A stretch of DNA of 64,000 bases from Cadophora sp. MPI-SDFR-AT-0126 (lineage: Eukaryota; Ascomycota; Leotiomycetes; Helotiales; Ploettnerulaceae), in contig JAGMVK010000016.1 of NCBI GenBank assembly GCA_020747065.1, forward strand, positions 1,054,001 to 1,118,000, in the 5' to 3' direction. A model generated the notes under the pieces. It saw nothing but the letters and a program-made list of their open reading frames with translations, made no database searches and had not been told where the DNA came from. Positions within the stretch are counted from its first letter, which is position 1. Every line of letters begins with the position of its first letter. Both the position numbers and the translations under genes were made by a program. This document shows positions 12,785 to 28,427 of the stretch, piece after piece.

Positions 12785-13396
12785 CTAATCATCGATCGAT
12801 GATGCATCGGACTCAGCCTCATAACCCTCCGGCACTACACTGGTCTTGCGAGCAATAGTCGCATGACGAGTGTCTCCCACCAAAATCTTATCATCTGGGA
12901 CGACGAAGAAAAAGAATACCGCCAACAAAGTAAAGACCGAAGGATAGACAGCAGCCGATCGATGCCATCCAACAACTAGAATGCTTATCAATGCTGCGAA
13001 AACAGATGTCGCCAGCAGTATCGAGACAATCAACGCTTTCAGCCGTTGTTAGTCGCTGCGAGACAGTCGAGGATCGGATGGTTCACTTCACTCACTGCGG
13101 CTACTCATTTCACTCTCCGCCCTTACATATCTCTCTTCAAGCTTCCGGTCCATTTTACTACTGCTGCTATGTAGGTATGAGAGTGCGCCGACCTCTGCAC
13201 CTGATATCCCCACGTACGTCTGCTGTGAGAAGTGGCGGAGCTCTTAGCCTAATTCGAATCGTCGCCTGACGCAGCTTTTTGAGCTGGAGCGACGGGTGAG
13301 TAGTGGTGCGTGGTGAGGATATAGTTCACGTATTTTCGGACTTATGATGTGGGAGAGTTGACTTCTGCTGCTGAAACGTGGCTTGTTGATATTCAT
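12785..13396 (-). CDS. Small fungal membrane protein, two hydrophobic helices
   Basis: Not recognised. The model has three exons: 13271-13396, 13096-13219 and 12785-13035, giving 166 residues. The two downstream exons are well supported: donor CGCA|GTGAGT and acceptor GCTGAAAG join in the right phase, giving ISGAEVGALSYLH, a charged MDRKLEERYVRAESEMSSR segment, then two hydrophobic stretches (LIVSILLATSVFAALISILVV and VYPSVFTLLAVFFFFVV). The tail is acidic, ending SDASSIDD. The first exon starts MNINKPRFSSRS and is basic and Ser/Arg-rich. Its donor (GTCAGG) is weak, so the true 5' end may differ. The pattern suggests an organelle or endomembrane protein with a cytosolic acidic tail, but no function is claimed. 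Confidence 0.5.
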
Positions 13397-15067
13397 TTGA
13401 TGTGACGGCGATGTTTGTGTCGTTTCCCCCAGTCTCCGCTTCTTTAGATCTGCAAGAGGAAGATCGCGGTCACAGCGCACTGCGAAAGCTTCCTTTCAAT
13501 GATTTTGACGTTCCACGTACTTCTCCTCTATCCTATAAGCCATATCTCTCAATTTATCAGCCATTTAGCCTCCATAGCCTTCGGAAATCTTGAGTACTGA
13601 CATAAAGAATTTCGGTTGAGGAGAAAAAACTTCCTCAGTGGGGCCACACCCTGTTGGGCTCCGGCGAGAAATGGCCGACTTGAGGGCACAGGCCACTAGC
13701 AAAACAGTAAACATTCCAGATATTAAATGATGTTAACTTCATAATTACAGATGGGTCTCTCTTTAATCTAAAAGTTCTAATACACTCACATTATTTAATA
13801 CAGTTTCCGATTTTACCGCAAGTTTAGAGCAATTTTCGTCATGCAAGGAGGAGTTTCAGCGGGTGTACCCAAATCTGCCTTTTCTCTAAATCCATCTCTG
13901 ACTCGGCAAGGCTATTGACTCTTATAAATCCTCGCTTGAATGTGCCATAGTATCGAGATTCCAGACCTCTGCCCCTGTGAAGCTGTCGTCAATTAGTGCG
14001 TTATCACACCATCTATTTCCATTCCTGGGCCTTGCTTCTCTTCGTCGGAAGCAATGGCAAACATCCATCTTGGAGAGCACGAATATTTACATGCCGTATA
14101 CGTCGGTTGAGATATTCCGGGGAGAATACGGGAACTGACAAAGCCAACGGCTGTAACGGGTAGCTGAGGTTAGGCTCACACCAACTGAGTTATCTGGACC
14201 AAAAGATCACAATATTTAGCACAAGCTGAATACGCCTAACTGCGTACACATATATTACCGACTGTTGTCACGTAGTCATTACATTGACAATCCTTCTCAT
14301 ATCAAGCCAAGCACATCTTTCACTCATTAGTTTAAGCTGATGATTACCCCCACAGCCTCGATGCGTCCTTTGGTCATGGAACTCTCTAGATGTACACTTA
14401 CAAGCGGGACTAATGACTTTCCCTGGCCATTTCTTCAACAGCTGGGTTTATGACAGAGATTCTAATACCATTAAGCTGCCACTTCGTCCGAGCCGGATTT
14501 TTCGAGAACATAAGCTGACTTGTCTCGGATCAGTTTTGAGGCTGCACCCATCGTGTCGTTGACTTCCTTGACCGGCATAGACATTTCCAAATCGGGATGT
14601 GGAAGAAAAGCGGTTGATAAAGCTTCCAAAGCCCAAAGGCCTCTACTAAATCGTCAAACACCCAGAAGATGTAGACAAAGTGCGACGGAATATCTAACAA
14701 GCTAAGAATACGGAAGTAAGGCTGTATAGCCGTTGATCCCTAGATGACACGGAGGACTTCCGAAATGTCGTAGTAGTAATGTTGTGTCGCACTGCATCTG
14801 ACCAAACCAATCAGGCGCTAAAGGCGTCGAGAAGCCTACGATTCAGCCTTGGGCTGTGTCTTTCTGCAGCCTCGTCACTAACAGCTCCCCTCTCCCACAT
14901 CCTCGAAATCTTGACTTTTCATTCTCTCTTCGTTCCCAGCCTTACCTAAATTTTTTGGATATACTTCACGAAACTTGGTCTGAGTAAACCCTGCATCGGG
15001 CGCATTCTGTATATCAACATTTTGTCCATATTGAACAGACAGTAGCCAGAGTATTATCACCCCTGGG
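13397..15067. other. Intergenic, AT-rich in part, no supported gene
   Basis: This 1.7-kb gap separates the leftward small membrane gene from the rightward STAND-type gene. The 13700-13820 part is notably AT-rich. Short frames have no recognisable products. The last few hundred bases are presumably the promoter and leader of the gene at 15068. Confidence 0.45.
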
Positions 15068-17662
15068 ATGGCAGAGATCGTGGGGTTGACCGCCAGCATC
15101 GCTGGACTTGTTGCTCTCACCTGTCAAATCGGAAAAAGCGTCCTGTTCATCAAGGGCTTTCTCGAAGACACAAAGAATGCGCCAGAAGATATCCGCTCTC
15201 TCGCCTCGGAGATAGATCTGCTCTGTTCCGCGGCAAAGACAACAGATACTTTGCTAGTGAAGTGCCAGGCAGAAGGGCTGGATATGGATTTCGAAGAAGA
15301 GCATAAAGGACTGACGAGGTACGCGGATATGATTGAGAAATTGAAAGCGAAGATCGAAAAAGATGTCACGACGTTTGGGTCCGGAAAGGGACTTTGGTGG
15401 GAAAGAGTTGGAAGTGCGGCGAGAAAGAAGAGTGTGGAGGGTTATTTGCGCGGAGTGGAACGAGCGAAGACCTTGGTGCTCGACATCGAAGCGAAGATCA
15501 TGATGTAAGCCGATCATTCTCTGTTGCTGCTCACATGTGTACTTGAAGAAATTTGACAGAGTGATCTTCCATGCAAGAAGAACATGGCAGCTAACCTCTC
15601 CAGTCAACTACAACTCCACCACCGCGATTCCCTCATCACAACAAACAAGTCACTGGGGACATTGCAAGTCTCATCCGACAGACACACAACGACACTGAAC
15701 AGAATGGAAACCCAAACGACCCAGATTTCGGCCTGGACTGGAACCACGGACCAAACACTCAACACGCTTTCGATGGAAGTTCAGCAAATCAGCTCCAGCC
15801 TCAACACCTTCTTGCCAGCCATTCAGACCTTGCAGCATCAATCTACCTCGCAACCAGAGTTGTCTGCACTCGAATCAATGCTAGAGTCAGCAGTCTTTCG
15901 AGGCATGAAACGACACCACGAAGAAATGCAGAATAGCCAACCATCATCATCACATTTCCACACACCCGAGATTGCCGGAACCGGTACAAACACAGCCTTG
16001 AGAAACACCAACAAATCCTTTGACTTTGGAAGCCACACCATGCTCCGCCGTGACAAGACAGTTTTCCAAACAGCATTCCGAACACCGCTATTCGATATCG
16101 ATATCCAGACGAAAGAAGTCCAATGGATGCCGAAACGAAAAAGGGACACCACAGTCCATGAGGTATTTCAAGTGAAGCCCAGCCGATCACAGCGTTTCAC
16201 TACGTACGCCGTTCGAGTTAAGATCCCTTTTTGGAGAGGTGGAATGACCTACCATTCTGGCAACGCTGGCATGATGTACGGTGGGAGCTTGTGCAAGACG
16301 TTCAGGACGTACAATATCGTCCCTTGGAATGCTCCGATAATCGCGGCTTGCGAAAGGTTTGATTTGCCGGAAGTAAGGAGGCTTTTTGAAGCTGGCCTTG
16401 CTTCGCCATTCGATTGTCATATGGATGTAACTCTTGTTGACACCGTTCTCCTAAGTTTTACAGAGCTTCCGAATCAATACTTGAATGCTCAAGCCGCCAT
16501 CAATCTGTTGGAATACTTGATCTGTTGTTGTGGTGGAGATATTGGCAGAGTGCGAATGCTATATCAAATTTTTTCTAGAGTCGCCATACGGTCATTTTCA
16601 GAACAGGATATTACTTCTCTTGCAGAGGCAGCGAGACTTATATTCGGACACTGTTCGGAAGATCCAACGAACGGTCTTGAAACATTCCTCACCATTCATG
16701 TTTCTAGAACGCCTTTGTTTCAAGCATTGATTAGGCAAGATGTATGGTATGTAGATGACATGATTCAGCCCGCAGAGGCGGCGACTTTCGAGTACTGGGG
16801 AGAGACAGATTTTCAGATGCTAAAAGACCCTGACGGAATTTTTCTAAAAACCGCATTGAAAAGTGGTTACGAGTATTCACCATCTTATTGGGAATACTAT
16901 AGCTCGGCGAATAGCCCCCTTCACGTATTACTCGCGATGGCCTCGAAGACGATTGAAGATGAGTTTCATATTTGTGTGCGTTCCCGCTTGATTATTTTGC
17001 TAGAAAGCGGAGTCGACCCGCGAGTGGTAAGCTTCGTGGAAGGAGCGTTTGCTCACCACATTGGTATGAAGAGAGCAATGTCATGCACAGAATTTGCTCA
17101 ATTTCTCGATTTGGGGAATCTCTGGGCCAGCGCGCTGGATGGAGCTGGCTGGGAGACAGCTGCCATCAATGAGCTCTTTGAAGAAGATCTATCGCAGGCT
17201 GTCGCAGCATTGCTCGATGGTGAGATCGAGTTTCGAAGTCAGGAGGACAATCGAAGAGAGTTCATTCGTGCACTTCGGTGTGGAGAATTGGGGCATTTGA
17301 CATACAAACAACTCTACGATCTCGCACGTCACTTGGACTTCGAGCTTGGTCTCTTCTACGCATATATCGACAACATAATCTTTGATGTAATTTCAATCTT
17401 CAAGGAACGAAAGACTCCTGGTAGCTGGTTAGACGAGGATATGATGTTGATGCCGGGCGTGGACTTCCAGCTCCCGTACAGTGGGAGTGACCAGGATCAG
17501 ATAAAAAATTGGCAATGTATCCGAGAAATTTGGGACAATGAGCTTGGAGGTTGTATTCCAGAAGGCTATGCAGGCGACAAATATGATGAGCGCACAAAGC
17601 AATGGTACTTCAGTGAGGGTGCAAGTGAGGACCCAGAAGATCATAACGGATCAGCGAAGTAG
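15068..17662 (+). CDS. STAND-type fungal N-terminal domain protein with ankyrin-like region
   Basis: Exons 15068-15504 and 15562-17662 (intron GTAAGC...GACAGAG) give 845 residues. The first 90 or so residues (MAEIVGLTASIAGLVALTCQ..., then FLEDTKNAPEDIRSLASEIDLL) match the Helo-like / fungal N-terminal domain found at the front of STAND and ankyrin proteins involved in non-self recognition and programmed cell death. A Ser/Thr/Gln-rich helical linker follows (about 165-260). No P-loop or NACHT/NB-ARC motif is seen. The middle (residues about 400-620) has degenerate ankyrin-like signatures, for example APIIAACERFDLPEVRRLFEAG and SPLHVLLAMASK followed by LIILLESGVDPRVV. It is convergent with the calmodulin-like gene. 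Likely role is a regulatory or non-self recognition-type receptor without a nucleotide-binding switch; this is inferred from the N-terminal domain only. Confidence 0.78.
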
Positions 17663-17773
17663 GGAAAAGAGGAATTGGTCACTGCATTCGTACATTTATA
17701 TTAAATCATGGCATATTTAAGTATGGAAAAGTCCTGGCGACTTATCGATGACGACTTCTCCAATGTACAAAAC

Positions 17774-18562
17774 TCAATACCCATCTACAATATCATCTAC
17801 CTGCCTCCTCTTCGCAAACTCCACAAACTCCCGATCTATCCCCAGTCAGTTTCCGCGTCCTCACTCACTTACAACAAACAAGAAAACTTACAGCTAATCT
17901 TATCCTCCCCATCCACAGAATTCATCAGCTCATCCACCTCAACATCCGTCACATTCTCCCCCAACCCTGCCATCACCTGCCTAAACTGCGCCGCCGTGAT
18001 CGAGCTCTTAAACGACGGATCGAACGGCGCCCACGCAGCTTTGAGGTCTGCTTCACTGTCTCCTTCCTTCGCAGCACTGGCTTCTTTTTCAGGAGCAGAG
18101 ACTTCGATAGGTGGGGCTCGGGAGCGACCAGTCATCATGGCGATGAATTCTGCGTTATCGGATCAGCTTCGGTTGGATGGAATAGAGGAAGAGGAAGGGG
18201 AGGGAATGGAAATACCGTCGAAATTGATGGTTCCATCGCCATCGAGATCGACTTCCTTGATGATCTGTTCGAGTTCTTCGGCTGTGGGGTTCTGGCCCGA
18301 TGCTTTCATCACGCGTCCGAATTCTTCGACTGTGATGTTGCCTCCTTGGTCGGCATCCTACTCCCATTAGCTATGGCATGAGAGGGGATGCGGGGTGAGG
18401 ATGGACTTACGTATTGATCGAATTCATGCTTCAGGATCGCGATCTCCTCTTCTGAAAGATATCTTCCGGACTAGCCGACACAATGCTCTGGTTAGCACTC
18501 AATCTCAATCTTAATCTCAACACCACACGCCAAGTATCGGTAAACAGATGATCGCTTACCAT
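17774..18562 (-). CDS. Calmodulin-like EF-hand protein
   Basis: Five exons (18560-18562, 18411-18470, 18216-18357, 17892-18149, 17774-17835) give 174 residues. The first exon is only the ATG, followed by GTAAGC. The second begins SGRYLSEEEIAILKHEFDQY. EF-hand 1 (loop DADQGGNITVEE) and EF-hand 2 (loop DLDGDGTINFDE, then FIAMM) keep the calcium ligands at positions 1, 3 and 12. A Pro/Glu/Ala-rich linker (PPIEVSAPEKEASAAKEG) replaces the usual central helix. EF-hand 3 (loop from DPSFKSSITAAQ) and EF-hand 4 (SVDGEDKISYRE) have lost key ligands. So the N-lobe probably binds calcium and the C-lobe is degenerate. It is too divergent to be the essential calmodulin and longer than the usual 149 residues; a light-chain or regulatory EF-hand protein is the best description. 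It ends about 110 bases from the STAND-type gene, tail to tail. Confidence 0.85.
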
Positions 18563-19135
18563 ATTTGTTTGTATTTGGAATGGTATATGGGGCAAGTAAT
18601 AAATGCGCAAATATTGTTCGTGAAATGGGCTGACTGGGAAATTTGGAATGACGAGAGTTCAGTTCGTCCCGTCAACGATGGGTGGCAGGGAGGAAAAGGC
18701 GAAACTTTACATGCATTTTTGAGGAGGCTGGGAAATGAAACGCCTCCTTGGTGATCAATCTTTAGCGAGTGCCGTTAACCGGGAAAGTGAAACAAAGCCC
18801 CTGAGACATTTGTCTGCGCTGTCACGTGGTGGGAAGATATGTCGTGAATGTATGGCTGGGATTTCGTTATCTTGTGCTGTCGTCGTCATCGTGTTTCACA
18901 CATTCCCATCATTTTTCTATTCTCAGGGGAAATGTCTGTGGCTGAAGGCGGGGTAGTTGTTGACTTTCTCGCTTATGAGTTGAAGTAGGGCTGGTCATGG
19001 GTTACTTTCAATTTACTCTCACTCACATATCGTCTTCACATTTATTCTTCCATGAAATATTACATACTGTATTCATCCAATCATATACTCATTCATCCGC
19101 CATCGTATATACACCGCTCTCCTTAACCCCATCAT
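18563..19135. other. Intergenic, no supported gene
   Basis: This gap holds the promoter of the calmodulin-like gene and the 3' flank of the rhamnogalacturonan lyase, both minus strand. I see no coding exon or structured RNA. Confidence 0.5.
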
Positions 19136-21349
19136 CTACACAACCTCCAACCTCAGCGCATCATACTGCACATACACGCTCCTCGGCAGCACAGCACTCT
19201 CATAATCCGTCGCGTTAGCCGGCAGGCTGAGAACGATCTCGTTCTTGCCCTCGACGAAGTACTTGGGGTCGAAGGTGAACTTGTTGGCGATGTTGTAGCA
19301 GCTTACGGCGGAGCGGACGGCGCAGGAGGAGGAGTGGTAATACCTAGATGGGAATTGGTCAGAACTTTCAATCTATACTTTAACTGGGAAATTGGATGGG
19401 GGGAGAGGAAGAGAAAAGACTTACGGAATCACCCATGGCTCCAACTCCTTCCCATTGACGGAAACTGTATACCTCAAATTCGCATGCGGCTCACTCGCAT
19501 TATACACATCCGTATTCCCCGCCGCCGTCTTCGCCCCCGCCAACTGAACCGTAAACGTCGCCTTCCTCTTCCTCTCGAAATCCCCCTTCTCCATATCCCA
19601 AAGCAACGTCCAATTATTCACATTTTCAGAAACCTGTTGCGGTCTCAAGGAATTCGCATACCCGCCAAACACGCTCCAATGCACGTAGTTGAAATCCGAG
19701 GCGGGAGTGCTCGACCCGATCGTGTAAGTTAGACCAGAGGGGAAGTCGGAGACGAAGTCGTGCACCGCCCAGTAGATCCGGTATTGTTCGGGGTGGAGAG
19801 GCGTGCTGTAAGGCGCGTACCCGTGCTTGAATTCGCCGGCCGACAGGTCGGGCGTGCCGATTCGCCAGATTTCCGTACCGGCTGTCTCCTCCCTCCATCG
19901 TGCGTGCGTAGTATGTACTTCGCCTGCAATAACCTGAACATCATCTTTCACATACTGGCCGAAGATCCCCTCTGCGTACAGCGTCATGCGATACGTGCCT
20001 GCTTTCACGGCAGGGATCTCGACGTTGCCAGTCGCCGGGTCGATGTCGGCCCAGTACTGGTAGGCTTCTGTGTCAAGGACGTTGTCTTGGAAGTAGACGC
20101 CGTTTTGAGAGAGGATGGCTATGGGCTTCCTCGCGTTGGCGGGGAGGTCGACGTGTGCTTTCCAAGTTGTGCGAGAGGAGGAGGGCACGTAGTTGGGGAC
20201 GTACTGGGCGATGGAGTCGTAGAAGGCGGTGTTCCAGGTGGGGGAGTAGAATTTGAGAGCTTCCTTTCGGAGAGTCTCCATGGATGTGCCTGAAGGACCG
20301 CTGTTGAAATGGTAGTATTGCTGAGGATTTTGTTAGTCTCTAGATTTGATTGAAAAGTTGCGGATCGGCTTACTGGTCCAAAAGTACGGTCAAATCCATT
20401 TGTGATATTCGGTGTTCCCTCACCGTGATGATTCGAGACTTTGAAAAATGTCAGTTCAATCCACGAATTCCACTAGCCGAGAAACAACAAAAGACAGATT
20501 GGAACACTTACCGAGATAATTGTAAACAATCCCATCCACCGTAAGATCGCTATGCAACGGCCCCCCAAAATACGTATCCTTCGTATTCATCACCAACCAA
20601 CTCCCAAACGTCCTCCCATCAACACTCGTACTCCCATCCGCATACATCCCATGGACATCGTGATCCCTCCACGCATCCTGAAACGTATACTTCGTGAAAT
20701 AATCCGCCATCTGCTGCACATACGCATCCTCCGGCGTATTGCCCAGATACCAAGTCGCATCTTGCACGACGACTTGCTTGGAAATCGCATTCTTGGATGG
20801 CAGGGGCGCGAATGTCTTCTCGTTGGTGAGAAGATGCGTCCAGAGTGGTGTGTTAGGACGGAACAGCACGCGCATCTCCTGCAAATTGCGCAGAAACGGC
20901 GTGGTGCTGTTGTAATACGCTAAGCGACTGAACGTATGCAGACCCGTCTCTCCCTCTCTTAAAAACCAATACTGCTCCATCATCTGGCCCGTGGGAGGAT
21001 ACACCTCGCTCATCACGACGCCGCCATAGGCCGTGCCTGTCGAATCCACGCCTTTGAGGAGCTTGTATTTGGGCGCGATGCCGCCGGGCGTGTAGAACCC
21101 TGAGGGCGTGCAGTAGCAATCGAGATACGGTCCTATTCCTGTACTTCCTGATTTGGGGCCGAGCAGGTCTTGGCCGTCGAGGGTGAGCGTTGAGATGTAG
21201 CCGCCGGCTTTGGTGACGGTGGCTAGGAGCCGGTCGTTGGCGAGTGTGAGTTGGGTGGTGGTTTCGGTGGTGTTGAGGAGGGCGGTGGCGCCTGAGATGA
21301 GGAGGGGGAGTAAGTGAAGTCCGCTTAGGGACTGGTAGTGGGAAAACAT
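19136..21349 (-). CDS. Secreted rhamnogalacturonan lyase (PL4), rglB-like
   Basis: Four exons (20512-21349, 20374-20438, 19425-20320, 19136-19343) give 668 residues. All three introns have GTAAG donors and join in phase. The start at 21349 gives a signal peptide (MFSHYQSLSGLHLLPLLISGATA). The mature part opens with a PL4 catalytic domain (TTQLTLANDRLLATVTKAGG, LDGQDLLGP), then WYLGNTPEDAYVQ, the middle fibronectin-like domain around AILSQNGVYFQD and the C-terminal carbohydrate-binding-like jelly roll (IWRIGTPDLSAGEFKHG ... RSVYVQYDALRLEVV). Length and domain order fit fungal rhamnogalacturonate lyase B. The enzyme cleaves Rha-GalA bonds of pectin RG-I backbone by beta-elimination, outside the cell. 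Several N-x-S/T sites are present. An upstream in-frame ATG exists (21415), but the signal peptide favours 21349. A second PL4 gene lies 5 kb away. Confidence 0.92.
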
Positions 21350-22450
21350 GGTGATGTTTCTCGCGATACCAATTGATTGATTGACTTCCTCGAGAGTACG
21401 GAGTAAACAGTACACAGAGAGTGAAGAAACAAAAACCAGAAAAGAAAAAGAAGAGCAGATCCTCTGTCCTTTATTTAATCTACAGAAATACCTCCCTCAT
21501 CTCTCTCAGCCGCTAATCCCACAATAGAGTTTCCCCGGAAAGTACTCTACTTTACTTTTTACCCTGCCTTGTACAGTGAGTCCCAAAACTACAATATTGG
21601 CATGCATACGTACCTGGTCCGCCTCCCCTGTTCATCCGAAAATCTCACAGTTCGCACATGGCACATCCAGGGGCGTTACAAGGCACACCCCTCTCATCTC
21701 TGCCCATCCCTCTCATTCCATCTCTCGTTTCTTCACCTCCCATGTCCGTCTCCGGGCATCACTCGACCGATAATTGCGGGGGCTCCGCTCTACCCCGCGC
21801 TCCTCACCGCTGGGGCATGTCTCGGTCCCCATTATCACGAAATTAATGACAGCTGCGAGTAAACTCTAACAAGGATATCTCCATGCTCTTGCCAAGTTTT
21901 TAGATCTTGAGTTTAATCTACTTTGAGATGAGATCGCGAATTTCAGTCCACGGGTAGGTGTGCTTTTCGGGTCTCGGCAGCCTGGGATAATGAACGAGCG
22001 AGAAGGGGAAATTTTTGTCCGGCTTGGCGGTCGCTTGCAAGGGTTCATTTGAAGACCTGATTAAATGATGGGGAAGAAAGGAAGCGAGTCAGTAGCATGT
22101 CTGATTTGCTTACTTAATTCGGACAGGTTGGAATGTATGTTCATGACGACACTTGAAATAAGGGAGAAGGTAGTGGAAGAATGGTCCGGCTGAGAAGCGA
22201 GATGAGCTGGTATTTTTTTTTTTTTTTTCATAATCTTTATACTTGACGAGAGCGTACTTTTTCTTGGGAACTGAGAAATGTTCGTTATAGCGACGACAGC
22301 GACAAGGAAATCACATCATATCAAGCTAACACAACGAGCGAACAATAGGCAAGAAAGGGGAGCTCGTTAATTATCAAAGCTAGAGCTAGGAGACTACAAT
22401 CTCAATTTGGGTCGAAATCCATCCATCCATTCATTCATCAACAAACAAGC
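21350..22450. other. Intergenic, promoter of the PL4 gene and 3' flank of katG
   Basis: No supported gene. It includes the lyase upstream region (AT-rich TTTATTTAATC near 21470-21481) and a 16-base poly-T run at 22213-22228. Short Pro/Ser-rich frames around 21570-21860 look like chance. Confidence 0.5.
22213..22228. repeat. Poly-T tract (16 T)
   Basis: A homopolymer of 16 T lies about 220 bases past the katG stop codon. It is A-rich on the katG sense strand. It could be a simple repeat or a trace of retroposition; no flanking element was recognised. Confidence 0.8.
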
Positions 22451-26441
<3,991 letters not shown>

Positions 26442-28427
26442 ATGTTGGTCTTGCTGTTGTTCCTGGCTATTATCCGGCTCGTTTCGGCTGCTGGCCCCTT
26501 TTTCACATCCCTCAGCGCAAGCCAACACGTGCTCGGAAACGACATCTGGAACATTACCGTCGGCACCAGATACGGCACCAAACTCTACTACAAAGGCAGA
26601 GATCTCGTCGGGAGTGCAGCAGGACATTATGTGAGCCACAGTACGTCCCTGTTCCCTCCTCCTATGTTCCCCCTTTCCGGCCAGAATTAAGCGAGCACAT
26701 GACTTACCTCAACCTTCACCAGGCGGCGGAACATCTCTCGACTGGACATCCGGCAAGATCTTCGCCCAGAACGAACAGTTCCTAGATGTTGTGTTCGAGT
26801 CTCCGCTGGGCGATTTTCACTGGGTTATCTTTCCAGATCTGGCGGGCGCGTATCAGTATTTCGTCAATAGAGCTTTGCCGACACTTGGCGAGTTTAGGAC
26901 GTTGTTCAGGCTTGATAATACGACGTTTGTGAATGGGAAGACGGCTGTGAAGCAAGGTATTTGACATCTCCCTCTCTCGGGTCTTGTTAATGCTCGAAAA
27001 TTTATATGCTGAGTATCTGACCAGGCGCCCTCCCGACCCTCGCCGAAATCGCCACGGGCACAAACGTGCAAGACGAAACCTGGCAGCTTCCCTCGGGCGC
27101 CTACATCACAAAGTACGACTGGTCGTCTTTCCTCCGCAAGACATCATCCTCCGACACATCCTTGACCGACCTGCACGGCGTGTACGGGCCCGGCTTTGGA
27201 GGCTGGTTCATCACGCCCGGCAAGGATGAGTACAATGGTAATCAGTTGAAGCAGGAATTGTTGCTGCATAGGGAGAGTAAGACAGGGGATGTGGTACTGT
27301 TGAATATGTTGCATGGGACGCATTTTCAGGCAAGTAGTAATGATGTTTTTGAGGTCGGGAAGACGTGGGGGCCTTGGTTGTGGTATTTGGTATGTTTTTT
27401 CATTCCAAGTCACTCTGTACGGTGAAATAAGCTAAGCTATTATTGACATGTTAAGAACGACGGTTCCATCCCCGACGCCTCATCACGCACCACCCACGAA
27501 TCCTCCTCATGGCCCTACAAGTGGTTCACCACTTCCCCCTCCTACAACACCCGCGGCTCCCTAACCGGCACCCTCCACCTCTCCGATGGCCGCCCCGCCT
27601 CCAACGCAGCCATCTTCCTCGGCGACAACAACTCCAACCTCTCCGCCCTCGACCAAGGCGCCAAAAACTACTACACCACCTTCGCCTCCCCCTCCGGCAC
27701 CTTCTCCATCCCCAACATCCGCGTCGGCTCCTACGCGCTCTCAGCGTGGTCGAACGGCGCGCCGATTGGTGACGTTTCGACTGTTTTTGTCAAGAACGAT
27801 GTTGTGGTTGGTGAAGGGAAGGATACGGAGCTTGGGGATGTGGAGTGGAAGACGCAGGGAAGGAAGGGTATTTGGAGGATTGGTGAGGTGGATCGCAAGA
27901 CGTTGGGGTTTAGGTATGGGGGTGCGGAGAGACAGCATGGACTGAGTGATAAGTGTGCTGCGAACACGACATTCGTTATCGGTACTTCTAAAACGGAAGA
28001 TTGGTGTTATGCGCAATCAGCTCTTGGCTCATGGACTGTCAAGTTCACACTCCCTGGATATCCTTCTTCTTCTTTATATCCATCAGCCAAATTCGCCAAG
28101 TCCAAAGCTGTCGTCGGTTACGCGAACTCCACAACTCCAGCGGCAGTCTTATCAGCCAGTCTCGCAGGCTACTCAAGCGGCGTCGATAGCCAGATCAGTG
28201 TCAATGGTGTTGTGGTGGGCAGTATGCTGAGCAAGAATATTCCGAATGATCCTGCGCTGTATCGGAGTGGGACGACGGCGGGGGAGTGGCATTACTTTGA
28301 GTTTGCTGTTCCTGCGGGAGTTTTGAAAAGTGGTGGTGGGGAGGAGAATGAGGTTGTGTTTAAGGTGACGAAGGGGTCGAGGTGGCATGGATTTATGTGG
28401 GATGCTGTGGCTTTGGAATGGGCGTGA
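26442..28427 (+). CDS. Secreted rhamnogalacturonan lyase (PL4), second copy
   Basis: Four exons (26442-26640, 26723-26956, 27025-27389, 27456-28427) give 589 residues with all phases consistent. The N-terminus is a signal peptide (MLVLLLFLAIIRLVSA). The catalytic domain runs through IWNITVGTRYGTKLYYKGRDLVG and HGVYGPGFGGWFITPGKDEY. The middle domain starts near GTLHLSDGRPASNAAIFLGD, and the C-terminal jelly-roll domain around GIWRIGEVDRKTLGF extends to GFMWDAVALEWA. The order catalytic / fibronectin-like / carbohydrate-binding-like is typical of PL4. It differs strongly from the lyase at 19136 (different length, introns and N-terminus), so it is not a recent duplicate and probably differs in specificity. 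Intron 1 has donor GTACGT; the others have GTAT. Confidence 0.9.

Noticed and set aside
20282..20293. Internal ATG at 20281 as start of a separate small protein
   Set aside because: The upstream exon joins in phase through a clear GTAAGC...CCTCAG intron and continues the PL4 domain.
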